DNA from: Lichenicola sp964247725
GTDB taxonomy: Bacteria; Pseudomonadota; Alphaproteobacteria; Acetobacterales; Acetobacteraceae
Length of the DNA: 34,500 bases
NCBI GenBank assembly: GCA_964247725.1
Contig: CAXTVM010000038.1
Span: forward strand, 1-34,500
Direction: 5' to 3'
Part shown: positions 7,954-15,680 of the stretch, one piece after another
Position numbering within the stretch: the stretch's first letter is position 1
How the letters are laid out: each line of letters starts with the position of its first letter
The notes under the pieces: model-generated
Databases searched by the model: none
The model's input: the letters and a program-made list of their open reading frames with translations, nothing else
What the model was told of the DNA's origin: nothing
Translations under genes and position numbers: made by a program

Positions 7954-8798
7954 CGATGACCAAGCCGATCACGGCACCGATGATGCCGCCGCCGCCGCCA
8001 CGGAGCGGCTTCGGCGAGCTCCGGGCCGGGCAGCTCGGCGTGCGCATCGCCACCAGCGACGCCGAGTGCGAGGCGGCGCAGGCCTTGCGCTATCGCATCT
8101 TCTACGACGAGATGGGCGCCATCCCGGACGAGCGCGCGCGCCTGGCGCAGCGCGACGTAGACATGTTTGACGACGTCGCCGACCACCTACTGGTGATCGA
8201 CCACGCCCGCGGCCCCGGGCCCAGGGGCATCATCGGCACCTACCGGCTGGTGCAGAACGAGGCCGCCGCCCGCATCGGCCGGTTCTACACCGCCGACGAG
8301 TACGATATCAGCCCGATCACCGGCTTCCCCGGCCGGCTGCTGGAGCTGGGACGCTCGTGTATCGACCGGCAGTATCGCGGCCGCGCCGCGATGCAGCTGC
8401 TGTGGCGCGGCATCGCCGCCTACGTGTTCCTGCACCGCATCGACGTGATGTTCGGCTGCGCCAGCCTGCCCGGTACCGATCCCAGCCGGCTCGAGGCTGA
8501 GCTTACCTTCCTCTACCACAACCACCTGGCTCCGCCGGCGCTGCGCGTGCGGGCCCTGCCATCGCGCCACGTCGAGATGCGCCGGCTGGATCCGGCCAGC
8601 TTCGACCACCGCCGCACGCAGCAATCGCTGCCCCCCCTGATCAAGGGCTACCTGCGGCTAGGCGGCTTCATCGGCGACGGCGCGGTGATCGACCGCCAGT
8701 TCAACACCACCGACGTCGCGGTGGTGGTGAAGACCGACCTCATTACCGACAAGTACTACCGGCACTACGAGCGCCAGCTGCGCGAGGCGATCTATTGA
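7950..8798 (+). CDS. olsB: Ornithine-acyl-ACP N-acyltransferase OlsB-like (ornithine lipid synthesis)
   Basis: A 282-residue GNAT-fold protein of the OlsB / hemolysin-like acyltransferase group. Visible family blocks are ALRYRIFYDEMG, the acidic QRDVDMFDDVADHLLVID, GTYRL, ELGRSCIDRQYRG, and FGCASLPGTDP followed by a C-terminal IKGYLRLGGFIGDGAVIDRQ. OlsB transfers a 3-hydroxyacyl chain from ACP to ornithine, giving lyso-ornithine lipid, which OlsA then acylates; OlsA is not visible here. Ornithine lipids are phosphorus-free membrane lipids common in alphaproteobacteria. The first ~30 residues are proline-rich and probably disordered. The start overlaps the fur stop, and the TGA overlaps the TTG of lnt, so fur-olsB-lnt are tightly coupled. 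Confidence 0.87.
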   Translation: MTMTKPITAPMMPPPPPRSGFGELRAGQLGVRIATSDAECEAAQALRYRIFYDEMGAIPDERARLAQRDVDMFDDVADHLLVIDHARGPGPRGIIGTYRLVQNEAAARIGRFYTADEYDISPITGFPGRLLELGRSCIDRQYRGRAAMQLLWRGIAAYVFLHRIDVMFGCASLPGTDPSRLEAELTFLYHNHLAPPALRVRALPSRHVEMRRLDPASFDHRRTQQSLPPLIKGYLRLGGFIGDGAVIDRQFNTTDVAVVVKTDLITDKYYRHYERQLREAIY

Positions 8799-10387
8799 GC
8801 CTGGAGCCGAGCGCGACCGGCGCCGCGCTGTCCAGCCGTACCCCGCACGCGATCCGGCACCGGACCCTGCGCCGTCTCGCCCGCAGCCCGGACGCGCGCG
8901 CCTTGGCACTCGGGCTCGCCTCCGCGCTGTCGCTGCCGCCGCTCTACGGGCTGCCGGTGCTGCTGCTGACGGTGCCGGCGCTGCTGCGCCTGGTGGGTGC
9001 CGCACCCGATTGGCGCCGGGCGCTGCGCCACGGCTTCGTGTTCGGCATGGGGCTGCACGTGGTCGGGCTGTATTGGCTCACCGACGCCATCCTGGTGCGC
9101 GTGCGCGAGTTCTGGTGGGTGCTGCCGCTGGCGGCACCGGGCGGCGCGCTGCCGCTGTCCTGCTTCACCGCACTGGCCTGCCTCGCTTCCCGCGCGGTTC
9201 CCCCGGGCTGGCGCCGGGTGCTGCTGTTCGCCAGCGCCTGGACCCTGTCCGACCTTGGCCGCACGCTGCTGTTCACGGGCTTTCCCTGGAACCTGTGGGG
9301 CGAGGACTGGTCGTTTCCAAACCGCGCCGGTGACGTGATGGTCCAGCCGGCGGCCTGGCTGTCGGTGCATGGGCTCACCTTCCTCACCGTGCTGCTGGCC
9401 GGCCTGCCGACGCTGGGGCGGCGCGGCTGGGCCGCGGGGGGCGTGATCCTGGCGCTGTGGGCCGGCGCGGGTGCCGCGCGGCTGGCGCTGCTGCCCCGGC
9501 CGGGCGCCGCCGGCCCGCTGGTGGTGCTGGTGCAGGGCGACGTGCCGGAAACCGACAAGCAGGACCGGACGCGGGCGCTGGGGACCTTCCGGCGCTACCT
9601 GGCGCTGACCGCTTCGGGCGTCGCCGAGGCGGCGCGGCTGCGTGCGGCGGCCGGGACGCCGGCGCGGCCGATCGTGTTCGCCTGGCCGGAGAGCGCGTTT
9701 CCTGGCCTGATCGACGAGGACCCGCGCGCCCGCGCGGCGCTGATGGCGGCGGTGCCCGCGGCGGCGGCCGGGCTAGTCGGCAGCGTGCGCTTCGACGCGC
9801 ACGAGCGGCCGCGCAACAGCTTGGTCGCGGTGCTGCCCGACGGCGGCGTCGGCGCCGTCTACGACAAGTTTCACCTGGTGCCGTTCGGCGAGTATCAGCC
9901 TGGCTTCCTTCCGGTGCAGCTGGTGCCGGGCGGCGGGTTCGCGGCCGGCCCCGGGCCGCGTACGCTGCACCTGTCCGGACTGCCGCCGGCCGGCGCGCTG
10001 ATCTGCTACGAGGTGATCTTCCCGGGCCGGGTGGTGCAGGACGGCGATCGGCCGGCCTGGCTGCTGAACGTGACCAACGACGCCTGGTACGGCGATAGCT
10101 CGGGCCCGCGGCAGCACCTGCAGATGGCGCGGATGCGCACCGTCGAGGAGGGGCTGCCGTTGGCGCGGGCGGCCAACACCGGGATCTCCGCCGCCTATGA
10201 CGCCACCGGCCACCGGCTTGGCCGGCTCGGCTGGGGGGTCGCCGGCGCGTTGGTGGTGGCGCTGCCGGGGCCGCTGCCGCCGACGCTGTTCGCGCGCCTG
10301 GGCAACGCCGAGCCACTGCTGCTGTGCCTGCTCGGCATCGTCGTGGCGGTTCTTCCGGTGCGGTTGCAGATCGCATTCCGGCGCTGA
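8795..10387 (+). CDS. lnt: Apolipoprotein N-acyltransferase Lnt
   Basis: A 530-residue inner-membrane enzyme of normal Lnt length. The first ~230 residues hold about six hydrophobic segments. The nitrilase/CN-hydrolase domain follows, with the catalytic triad E299 (WPESAFPG), K358 (YDKFHLVPFGEY) and C404 (LICYEVIFPG). A final hydrophobic helix ends the protein. Lnt moves an acyl chain from phospholipid to the N-terminal Cys of lipoproteins in the periplasmic leaflet, the last step of lipoprotein maturation. The start is taken as TTG 8795, overlapping the olsB stop; no ATG or GTG lies near the expected N-terminus. The gene precedes an XRE regulator, an order known from other alphaproteobacteria. 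Confidence 0.94.
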   Translation: MSLEPSATGAALSSRTPHAIRHRTLRRLARSPDARALALGLASALSLPPLYGLPVLLLTVPALLRLVGAAPDWRRALRHGFVFGMGLHVVGLYWLTDAILVRVREFWWVLPLAAPGGALPLSCFTALACLASRAVPPGWRRVLLFASAWTLSDLGRTLLFTGFPWNLWGEDWSFPNRAGDVMVQPAAWLSVHGLTFLTVLLAGLPTLGRRGWAAGGVILALWAGAGAARLALLPRPGAAGPLVVLVQGDVPETDKQDRTRALGTFRRYLALTASGVAEAARLRAAAGTPARPIVFAWPESAFPGLIDEDPRARAALMAAVPAAAAGLVGSVRFDAHERPRNSLVAVLPDGGVGAVYDKFHLVPFGEYQPGFLPVQLVPGGGFAAGPGPRTLHLSGLPPAGALICYEVIFPGRVVQDGDRPAWLLNVTNDAWYGDSSGPRQHLQMARMRTVEEGLPLARAANTGISAAYDATGHRLGRLGWGVAGALVVALPGPLPPTLFARLGNAEPLLLCLLGIVVAVLPVRLQIAFRR

Positions 10388-10445
10388 GGCGAAATCGTGC
10401 TATTTCTGGGACGAACGGCTCCAGTTGTGGTCAAGACGCAGAAGC

Positions 10446-10484
10446 TTGACAATTGCAGGTTGCAGATGCATATCGGCTGCATCG
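10446..10484 (+). promoter_or_regulatory. Putative promoter and operator of the XRE regulator gene
   Basis: A perfect -35-like TTGACA lies at 10446-10451. After 17 bases a weak -10, CATATC, lies at 10469-10474. An inverted repeat GATGCA-N7-TGCATC spans 10465-10483 over the -10 and presumed start point. A dyad across the start is what autoregulation by an XRE repressor would need. This is a sequence prediction only. Confidence 0.4.
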
Positions 10485-10500
10485 TATGAGTGAAGGATCG

Positions 10501-11013
10501 ATGGTGAAGCAAGCCTCCGCCAAAAGGCAGGGGATCGCGGAGGACCCGGATCGCATGATAGACGCGTCGTCCGGCGACCGCGAATCCCGTCCCAGCCCGA
10601 TCGATATCCATGTCGGGGGCCGCATCAGGCTGCGCCGCACGCTGTTGCAGATGTCGCAGGAGCGGCTGGGCGATGCGCTCGGGCTCACCTTCCAGCAGGT
10701 GCAGAAGTATGAGCGGGGCGCCAACCGGGTGGGCGCCTCGCGGCTGTTCAACCTGTCGCGCGTGCTCGACGTGCCGGTGAGCTTTTTCTTCGACGACATG
10801 CCGTCCGCATGCGGGCCCGGCGGCGGCAGCCGGATGCCGGCGATGCAGGCGGGCGGCTTCGCCGAGGCTCAGGAGGGGTTCGGCGCCCCGGACGACCTGT
10901 TCAGCCGCAAGGAGACGGTCGAGCTGATCCGCGCCTATTACCGGATCACCGAGCAGCCGGTGCGCCGGCGCGTGCTGGACCTGATCAAGTCGATGGGGCC
11001 GGGGTCCGACTGA
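10501..11013 (+). CDS. XRE-family helix-turn-helix transcriptional regulator
   Basis: The product is 170 residues from ATG 10501, which has GAAGGA just before it; ATG 10486 would add five residues. Residues ~30-95 form a classic XRE domain: RIRLRRTLLQMSQERLG, then GLTFQQVQKYERGANRVGASRL as the recognition region, then VLDVPVSFFFDD. This exact subtype is common in alphaproteobacteria. The C-terminal ~80 residues end in a helical block (ETVELIRAYYRITEQPVRRRVLDL) that resembles the tail of the same family. In related genomes it stands between lnt and metK; here lnt precedes it but metK does not follow. Target genes are unknown. Confidence 0.87.
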   Translation: MVKQASAKRQGIAEDPDRMIDASSGDRESRPSPIDIHVGGRIRLRRTLLQMSQERLGDALGLTFQQVQKYERGANRVGASRLFNLSRVLDVPVSFFFDDMPSACGPGGGSRMPAMQAGGFAEAQEGFGAPDDLFSRKETVELIRAYYRITEQPVRRRVLDLIKSMGPGSD

Positions 11014-11025
11014 GGAAGCGGAGCG

Positions 11026-11048
11026 TGAAGTCGCGTTGGACGACTTCA
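11026..11048. terminator. Hairpin after the XRE gene
   Basis: An 8-bp perfect stem, TGAAGTCG / CGACTTCA, with a 7-base loop starts 13 bases after the XRE stop. No T-run follows. Position suggests a transcript end or 3' stabilising hairpin. Confidence 0.45.
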
Positions 11049-11175
11049 TGATGTCAAGGCCGCGACTATGGCGGCGATCAGGACGATGATGCCGTCATCA
11101 CCGCCCAGGGATCCGCGTCGCGGCTTCCACACCGTGGACCTCTGGTCCCATGGCGCGGCGCCGAAGCCGGCCGGG

Positions 11176-11424
11176 CCGCATCAACCCTCCGCAGGTCGAG
11201 GCGAATCTCGATCCGGTCCAGGTCGGTCTCGACGGTGTCGATCCCGGCCTGACCCATCGTGCTCGCCTCGGCGTCGGAAGCCTGGTCGCGCCGGAGCCCG
11301 GCGCTCGCCATCTCGACCCGGGCCGGGCGGTGCCGCTGCCCGATGACCTGACGGCGGATGATGCGGACGTCGCCGCGGATGGCCGCGGCAGCTCCAGCAC
11401 CGGGCTGTCAGGCTCATCCGGCAT
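11176..11424 (-). pseudogene. Frameshifted small coiled-coil protein gene
   Basis: A start with a good ribosome site (GGGGAG 8 bases before ATG 11424) opens MPDEPDSPVLELP. The frame then turns into Arg/Ser/Pro noise, while the neighbouring frame carries the likely continuation: AIRGDVRIIRRQVIGQRH, then VEMASAGLRRDQASD, then DTVETDLDRIEIRLDLRR. This fits a ~80-residue heptad-repeat hypothetical family common in Acetobacteraceae that ends in R-I-x-x-R-L-D-L. A one-base loss in the GC-rich run near 11385 would explain the change of frame. Past ~11176 the continued frame has no expected stop and runs to 11078. Function unknown. Confidence 0.4.
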
Positions 11425-11631
11425 TGATGTCGCTCCCCGGTGGGCCAATCCCGGAGGCGGTCGATCGTCCTGCCTAGGCGTGATCGCACGATCCGATCCT
11501 CGGGGTCGATCCTGCACCGCCGTGCCGGCGTTGCTCGTCGAGGCGCGCATCGGGCTGATCCGCGACCGCACCCGCCTGTCGGGCAGATCGACCCTCCGTG
11601 ATGGCCAGGAGGCGTTCGGCATCAGGGACAC

Positions 11632-11739
11632 CTAGAGCATCATCCGACCGAACGGTCTCGTTTCGCCGGATAAAGATACCTGCAAAAACAACAAGTTAGA
11701 GGATGCTCCGTGAGCCTATGCGACCGGATCATGCTCTAG
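11632..11739. repeat. MITE-like element with AGAGCATGATCCG-type inverted ends
   Basis: The left end CTAGAGCATCATCCGACCG (11632-11650) and right end CGACCGGATCATGCTCTAG (11721-11739) are imperfect reverse complements of ~19 bases. The ~70-base interior is AT-richer than the surroundings and has no gene. Ends of the type AGAGCATGATCC recur in intergenic DNA of many alphaproteobacteria. No transposase is present, so it would be non-autonomous. Confidence 0.6.
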
Positions 11740-12103
11740 TCCAGCCCGCTGCCACGATTCGGCTGCCGACTCCGACACCCGATCGTAGTTGCAATGGAAT
11801 GGCGCGACCGCAGCCCCCGGGGTCGATGCGACCGACCTGTTCGCACATCCAGCCACGCCCGTGGCGGTGGGGGCGAGACAGTCCTTCGGCGACCAAGGCC
11901 GCACCCAGCTCGGGACTGGTCGCGACACGCAGCGGACCGTTCAGGTGCATGTGGACGAGTTCGGTCTCGTCAACGTGGAAATCGACTCCATCGACCCACG
12001 AGGGGTCGCGCATGTTTTAACGGACCATCGCGATGACCTTGCGCCCTCCGGCGGCGGCGATCGCGCCGAGCGGCCCGTCCAGCGCGCCTTCCGGCATCGG
12101 CAT
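11716..12103 (-). pseudogene. Decayed DUF5519 (luciferase-domain) family gene
   Basis: The central frame (ATG 12013 down) reads DPSWVDGVDFHVDETELVHM, then LNGPLRVATSPELGAALVAE, then GLSRPHRHGRGW. This is the look of the short DUF5519 'luciferase domain' proteins: His-rich, ending in a G-W block. After ~11860 the frame becomes implausible, and the next frame supplies VAPFHCNYDRV, the expected C-terminal helix, so a frameshift lies there. Upstream an in-frame TAA (12017-12019) separates it from a 28-codon start segment (ATG 12103 or 12097, with GGAGG before it). Family assignment is from pattern memory and tentative. The function of DUF5519 is not established to my knowledge. Confidence 0.4.
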
Positions 12104-12123
12104 GCCTCCATCCTTCGGCGTGT

Positions 12124-13010
12124 TCAGGTCAGCATCCTGGGCTTCAGCACCTCATCGCACCACTGCCGGAAGCTGGTCGGGGTCGTGAAGTCGTCGGTGC
12201 GCGGCTCTGCGTTGTCGAGGCCGTGGTTCTTGGCCATCAGCATGTCGATCATGGCCTGGGCCATGGCCTCCGAGTAGCCGTTGCCGGTCAGCCGCGGACG
12301 GAGGGACTCGGCCGGGACTTCCTGGAAGCGCACCGGGCGGCCCAGCACCTCCGACATGATCCGTGCCATGTCGTTGTATGACAGGTCCTCGGGGCCAAGC
12401 AGCGGAACGCTGCTCTGGCCGCTCCAGGAGCGGTCCAGCAACAGCCGGCTGGCGACGGCGGCGATGGCGCGGGTGGCGCAGGCTGGCACTTTGCGGTCAC
12501 CGTCGATCCGCCAGGAGAACACGCCCTGGGTCCTGATCGGCTCCAGCTGGCGCAGGACGTTGTCCATGAACGAGGGGTTGGTCAGCGCCCGGTAGTTGAC
12601 GCCCGTGCCGGCAATCAGGTCATCCAACCTGAGGGACGCCGTGACGTGCCCGGCGAGCAGGTCCACGCCGCGGCCCAGCGCCGAATCCCGACCACCCGCT
12701 TGATCCCCGCCTGTACGAACGCCGCACAGGTGGGCTGGCTGAAATCGGCATAGGCCGCGTCGGCGCTTGGCGCCTGAGGATCGGCCGGTACCAGCCAGAA
12801 CACCGCGTCAGCGCCCGCGAAAGCTCGATGGATGACGTCGCTGTCCCGGTGCGAGCCCTGCACGACCTCGACCTGGTCGCGCACCTGCGGCGACAGGCGC
12901 TGCGGGTCGCGCGCCACCACACGGACTGCCTCGCCGCGGCCGATGAGGCCATCCAGAACCTGCCGGCCGATGGTGCTCGTCGGCGCCGTCACGACGATCA
13001 TGGCCCTCAT
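12124..13010 (-). pseudogene. NmrA-like NAD(P)-binding protein gene with a one-base frameshift
   Basis: The N-terminal part (from ATG 13010) reads IVVTAPTSTIGRQVLDGLIG, a Rossmann G-x2-G-x2-G variant of the NmrA / atypical SDR family, and continues through AGADAVFWLVPAD to FVQAGIKRVVGI. There it derails. In the neighbouring frame the sequence resumes as ALGRGVDLLAGHVTASLRLD and runs to the TGA at 12124 with normal family content (LLGPEDLSYNDMARIMSEVL). One extra T at ~12684, making GGATTTCGG from GGATTCGG, restores a single ~295-residue protein. It is therefore either a young pseudogene or a sequencing error. Such proteins act as redox sensors or quinone/NADPH-linked reductases. It is divergent from the tetR remnant, a typical regulator-target layout. 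Confidence 0.75.
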
Positions 13011-13080
13011 CCCTTCTGCCCAAAAATTACCACACCGTTCCGTCTACTTGTTATCAAGTGGCGGCAGGCGCGCGATACGG

Positions 13081-13539
13081 ATGCCGGCCGACTACGCCGG
13101 CATGCCCGCCGACGCGCTCGTCGCGTTCTGCGGCCGCTACCTCGAGATCCTGCTCTACGAGAGCTCGATCCAGACGATACGGCTGAGCACGGCCGAGAGC
13201 GCGAGGTTCCCGGAAGGTGCCGCCAGCTACTTCGACGTCGTCTTCACCGAAGTGCACGCGCGCCTGCGCGGCTACGTCGCCGCGACGTTCCGCGCATCGA
13301 CCGAAACGAGCGATCGCCTGGTGCAGACGCTGCTCGGCTAGCTGCTCCATCCGCGACTGCCGCTCGCCCTGTTCGGCCTGGACCGGCTGGCGACCAGCTT
13401 CGATCCGGACGCCCTGTCCCCGAACTTCGACCTCGGCCCGATCCGGCTGGCGGTGGCCGACATGATGAGGTCTCTCGCCGACCAGGCGGCTGCAGACCGG
13501 ACCAGGTCCGCGACGCGACCGCGGCCGACACCAGGCTGA
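13081..13539 (+). pseudogene. TetR-family regulator remnant, C-terminal domain only, with internal stop
   Basis: The frame from 13081 gives a helical ligand-binding half of TetR type: ALVAFCGRYLEILLYESSI, then AESARFPEGAASYFDVVF, then VHARLRGYVAA. An in-frame TAG at 13339-13341 stops it after GQ-like LLG, but the same frame stays sensible afterwards (LHPRLPLALFGLDRLA, then IRLAVADMM) to TGA 13537-13539. No helix-turn-helix can be read upstream: the DNA between 13010 and 13081 is too short, and the sequence before belongs to the nmrA-like gene on the other strand. The DNA-binding half is therefore lost. It probably once controlled the divergent nmrA-like gene. Confidence 0.65.
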
Positions 13540-13596
13540 CACGTCGTCCGCCGCCCGGCCCGCCGCCCCCCTGCCTCGACCGACGGCGGCGGACCA

Positions 13597-14979
13597 TCAA
13601 GCCGGCGGCGGGCCGCCGCCCCGCCGCGCGATACTGGCCGCGGCAGCGAGCACCGCCAGGCCGGCGGCGGTCGACAGCTCGATGGATTCCGCATCGGCGG
13701 CGGCCAGCCCGAAGATCAGCGCCGCCATCGCAGTCCCGGAGGTCATGCCGGTCAGCCGCGCGGTGGCCAGCATGCCGCCGGCGGCGCCGGCACGGGCGCG
13801 CGGGGCGGCCGTCAGCATCGTGCGGTTGTTGGGCGCCTGGAACAGGCCGAACCCGGCGCCGCATAGCGCCATGCGCCAGACGATGCCGACGTCGTCGGCA
13901 CCGCGGCCGACGGTCGCCATCAGCACCAGTCCCGCCGCCATCACCATCAGCCCCAGGCCGCCGAGCAGGCCGGCGGGCACCCGGTCGGACAGCCGCCCGG
14001 CGAACGGCGCCACCAGCGCCACCGCCGCCGGCCAGGGCGTGATCAGCAGCCCGGTCCGGACCTGGCTGCGCCCCAGCACCTGCTCGAAGTAGAACGGCAG
14101 CGCGGTGAAGGCCAGCATGTAGGCCGCGAACGCGCACACCGATGCGGCGACAGACAGCGCGAACACCGGAATCCGCAGCAGGTCGATCGGGATCAGCGGC
14201 CGCGGCACCGCGCGCTCCCGGCGGATCAGCACGATGCCCACCAGCACGGCGCTGGCGATCTCCGCGGCGCCGAGCCAGGCTTCCGTGCGCAGGGTGTCGA
14301 TGCCGACGAAGATCAGGCTGAACGACACCGCGTTCAGCACGCCGCTCCACCAGTCGAGGCGGGTGCCGGCACGATCCGAGACGGGCAGGGCGCGAGCGGC
14401 CAGCACCAGGTTCGCGGCGACGATCGGCAGGTTGACCGCGAACAGCCACGGCCAGCTCGCCACCGAGAGAATCGCCGCGGCGATCGTCGGCCCCAGCGTC
14501 CCGGCGCCGGCCACCACCAGCGCGTTCAGCCCGATGCCGCGCCCGAGCATGGCCTGCGGATAGGTGTAGCGCACCAGCGCGCCGTTCACCGCCGAGATCC
14601 CCGAGGCGCCCAGGCCCTGCACCAAGCGGAAGGCGATCAGCGTCGGCAAGCTGTGCGACAGCGCGCAGCCGAGCGAGCCCAGCCCGAACACCGCTAGGCC
14701 CGCCAGGTACACGCGCCGGTAGCCGATGCGCTCGCCCAGCGCCGCCAGCGGCAGCAGGGCGACGATGATGCCGATCTGGTAGGCGTTCAGCACCCAGGTC
14801 GCATTGGCGGCCGTCGCGTGCAACTGCCGCGCGATCGTCGGCAGCGCCACGTTGGCGATCGAGGAGTCGAGCACCGACACCGCGATCCCGAGCCAGATCG
14901 CCAGCGCCGACCAGTTACGCTGCGGTGTCGGCAGGCCGTCGACACGGACCACGCCGCTCGCGGCTGGGCCCGGGCTCAT
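13597..14979 (-). CDS. MFS multidrug-type exporter (DHA2, 14-helix family)
   Basis: A 460-residue inner-membrane protein with about fourteen hydrophobic segments. DHA2 signs are LDSSIANVALPTIARQL in helix 1 (motif D1), WVLNAYQIG, motif A as ALGERIGYRRVYL, and GASGISAVNGALVRY near helix 4-5. Family members (EmrB, SmvA, QacA) export drugs, quaternary ammonium compounds or metabolites by proton antiport. The C-terminus is a short Gly/Pro-rich tail. Its ATG overlaps the stop of the upstream phosphatase gene (ATGA), so the two are one operon; the substrate cannot be read from sequence. Confidence 0.9.
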   Translation of the reverse strand: MSPGPAASGVVRVDGLPTPQRNWSALAIWLGIAVSVLDSSIANVALPTIARQLHATAANATWVLNAYQIGIIVALLPLAALGERIGYRRVYLAGLAVFGLGSLGCALSHSLPTLIAFRLVQGLGASGISAVNGALVRYTYPQAMLGRGIGLNALVVAGAGTLGPTIAAAILSVASWPWLFAVNLPIVAANLVLAARALPVSDRAGTRLDWWSGVLNAVSFSLIFVGIDTLRTEAWLGAAEIASAVLVGIVLIRRERAVPRPLIPIDLLRIPVFALSVAASVCAFAAYMLAFTALPFYFEQVLGRSQVRTGLLITPWPAAVALVAPFAGRLSDRVPAGLLGGLGLMVMAAGLVLMATVGRGADDVGIVWRMALCGAGFGLFQAPNNRTMLTAAPRARAGAAGGMLATARLTGMTSGTAMAALIFGLAAADAESIELSTAAGLAVLAAAASIARRGGGPPPA

Positions 14980-15638
14980 TCGCGCCGCAGCATCCGGTCG
15001 TTGACGAAGCTGGACAGGCGGCGGGCGATGAACTCGCGCTTCAGCGCCGCCTCGTCGTACTCGTCCCGCACCCAGTCAAGGAAGCCGATCCGGCCCTCGG
15101 CCTCGCTCCGGTAGCGCAGGAAGAAGGCGTCCAGGATGCCGGTGCGCGAGCCCCGGAAATGGCCGAACCGCCAGGACAGCTGCCGCAGCGCCTGCGCTGC
15201 GGTGCCGCCCTCGAACAGCAGCACCAACCCGGCGGCGAGCCCGGCGCGGTCGGCGCCCGACTTGCAGTGCATGAGCGCCGGGAATTGTAGCTCCCGATAC
15301 AGCGCCGCGAAGCGCAGGATGCGATCGCGGTGCGGCGCGCCACGGCTCTCGAACGCCATGTCGACATGCGCCAACCCCAGCGCCGGCGCCGCCGCGCGGG
15401 ACAGCGCGTCGGAGCCGCAGCGCCGGTGGCCGCGCAGGTTAACCAGCGTGCGCAGCCGGTGCCGGCGCGCGAGGCGGGCGAGGTGGAACGGCGTCGGGTG
15501 GTTGGCACGATAGACCTTACCCGGCACCACGGCGGCGAAGTTGGTCCAGACGGTGCGGAAGATCGCGTGATCGACCAGAAGGCTGTCGCGCCAGGCCACC
15601 CGCCGGGCGGACCTGGTGCTCAGGGGACGATCGAACAT
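14976..15638 (-). CDS. Tyrosine/dual-specificity-type phosphatase (Cys-x5-Arg)
   Basis: A 220-residue protein with the protein-tyrosine-phosphatase P-loop HCKSGADRAG, giving nucleophile C125 and R131. Upstream, KVYRANHPTPFHLARLAR and TLVNLRGHRR match the Siw14/DSP-like bacterial group in which a short strand-helix unit precedes the loop. No signal peptide is visible, so it should be cytoplasmic. Substrates may be phosphotyrosine, inositol phosphates or other phosphate esters. The stop overlaps the MFS start. The gene starts 42 bases after sdhB on the same strand and may be read through from the sdh operon. Confidence 0.82.
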   Translation of the reverse strand: MFDRPLSTRSARRVAWRDSLLVDHAIFRTVWTNFAAVVPGKVYRANHPTPFHLARLARRHRLRTLVNLRGHRRCGSDALSRAAAPALGLAHVDMAFESRGAPHRDRILRFAALYRELQFPALMHCKSGADRAGLAAGLVLLFEGGTAAQALRQLSWRFGHFRGSRTGILDAFFLRYRSEAEGRIGFLDWVRDEYDEAALKREFIARRLSSFVNDRMLRRE

Positions 15639-15680
15639 CTTGGCAAGCGGGCCGGCCGGGGGACGGGAAACCGGTCCCCG

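Noticed and set aside
11150..11635. 161-codon + strand frame
   Set aside because: Antisense to the coiled-coil remnant; no ribosome site and poor composition.
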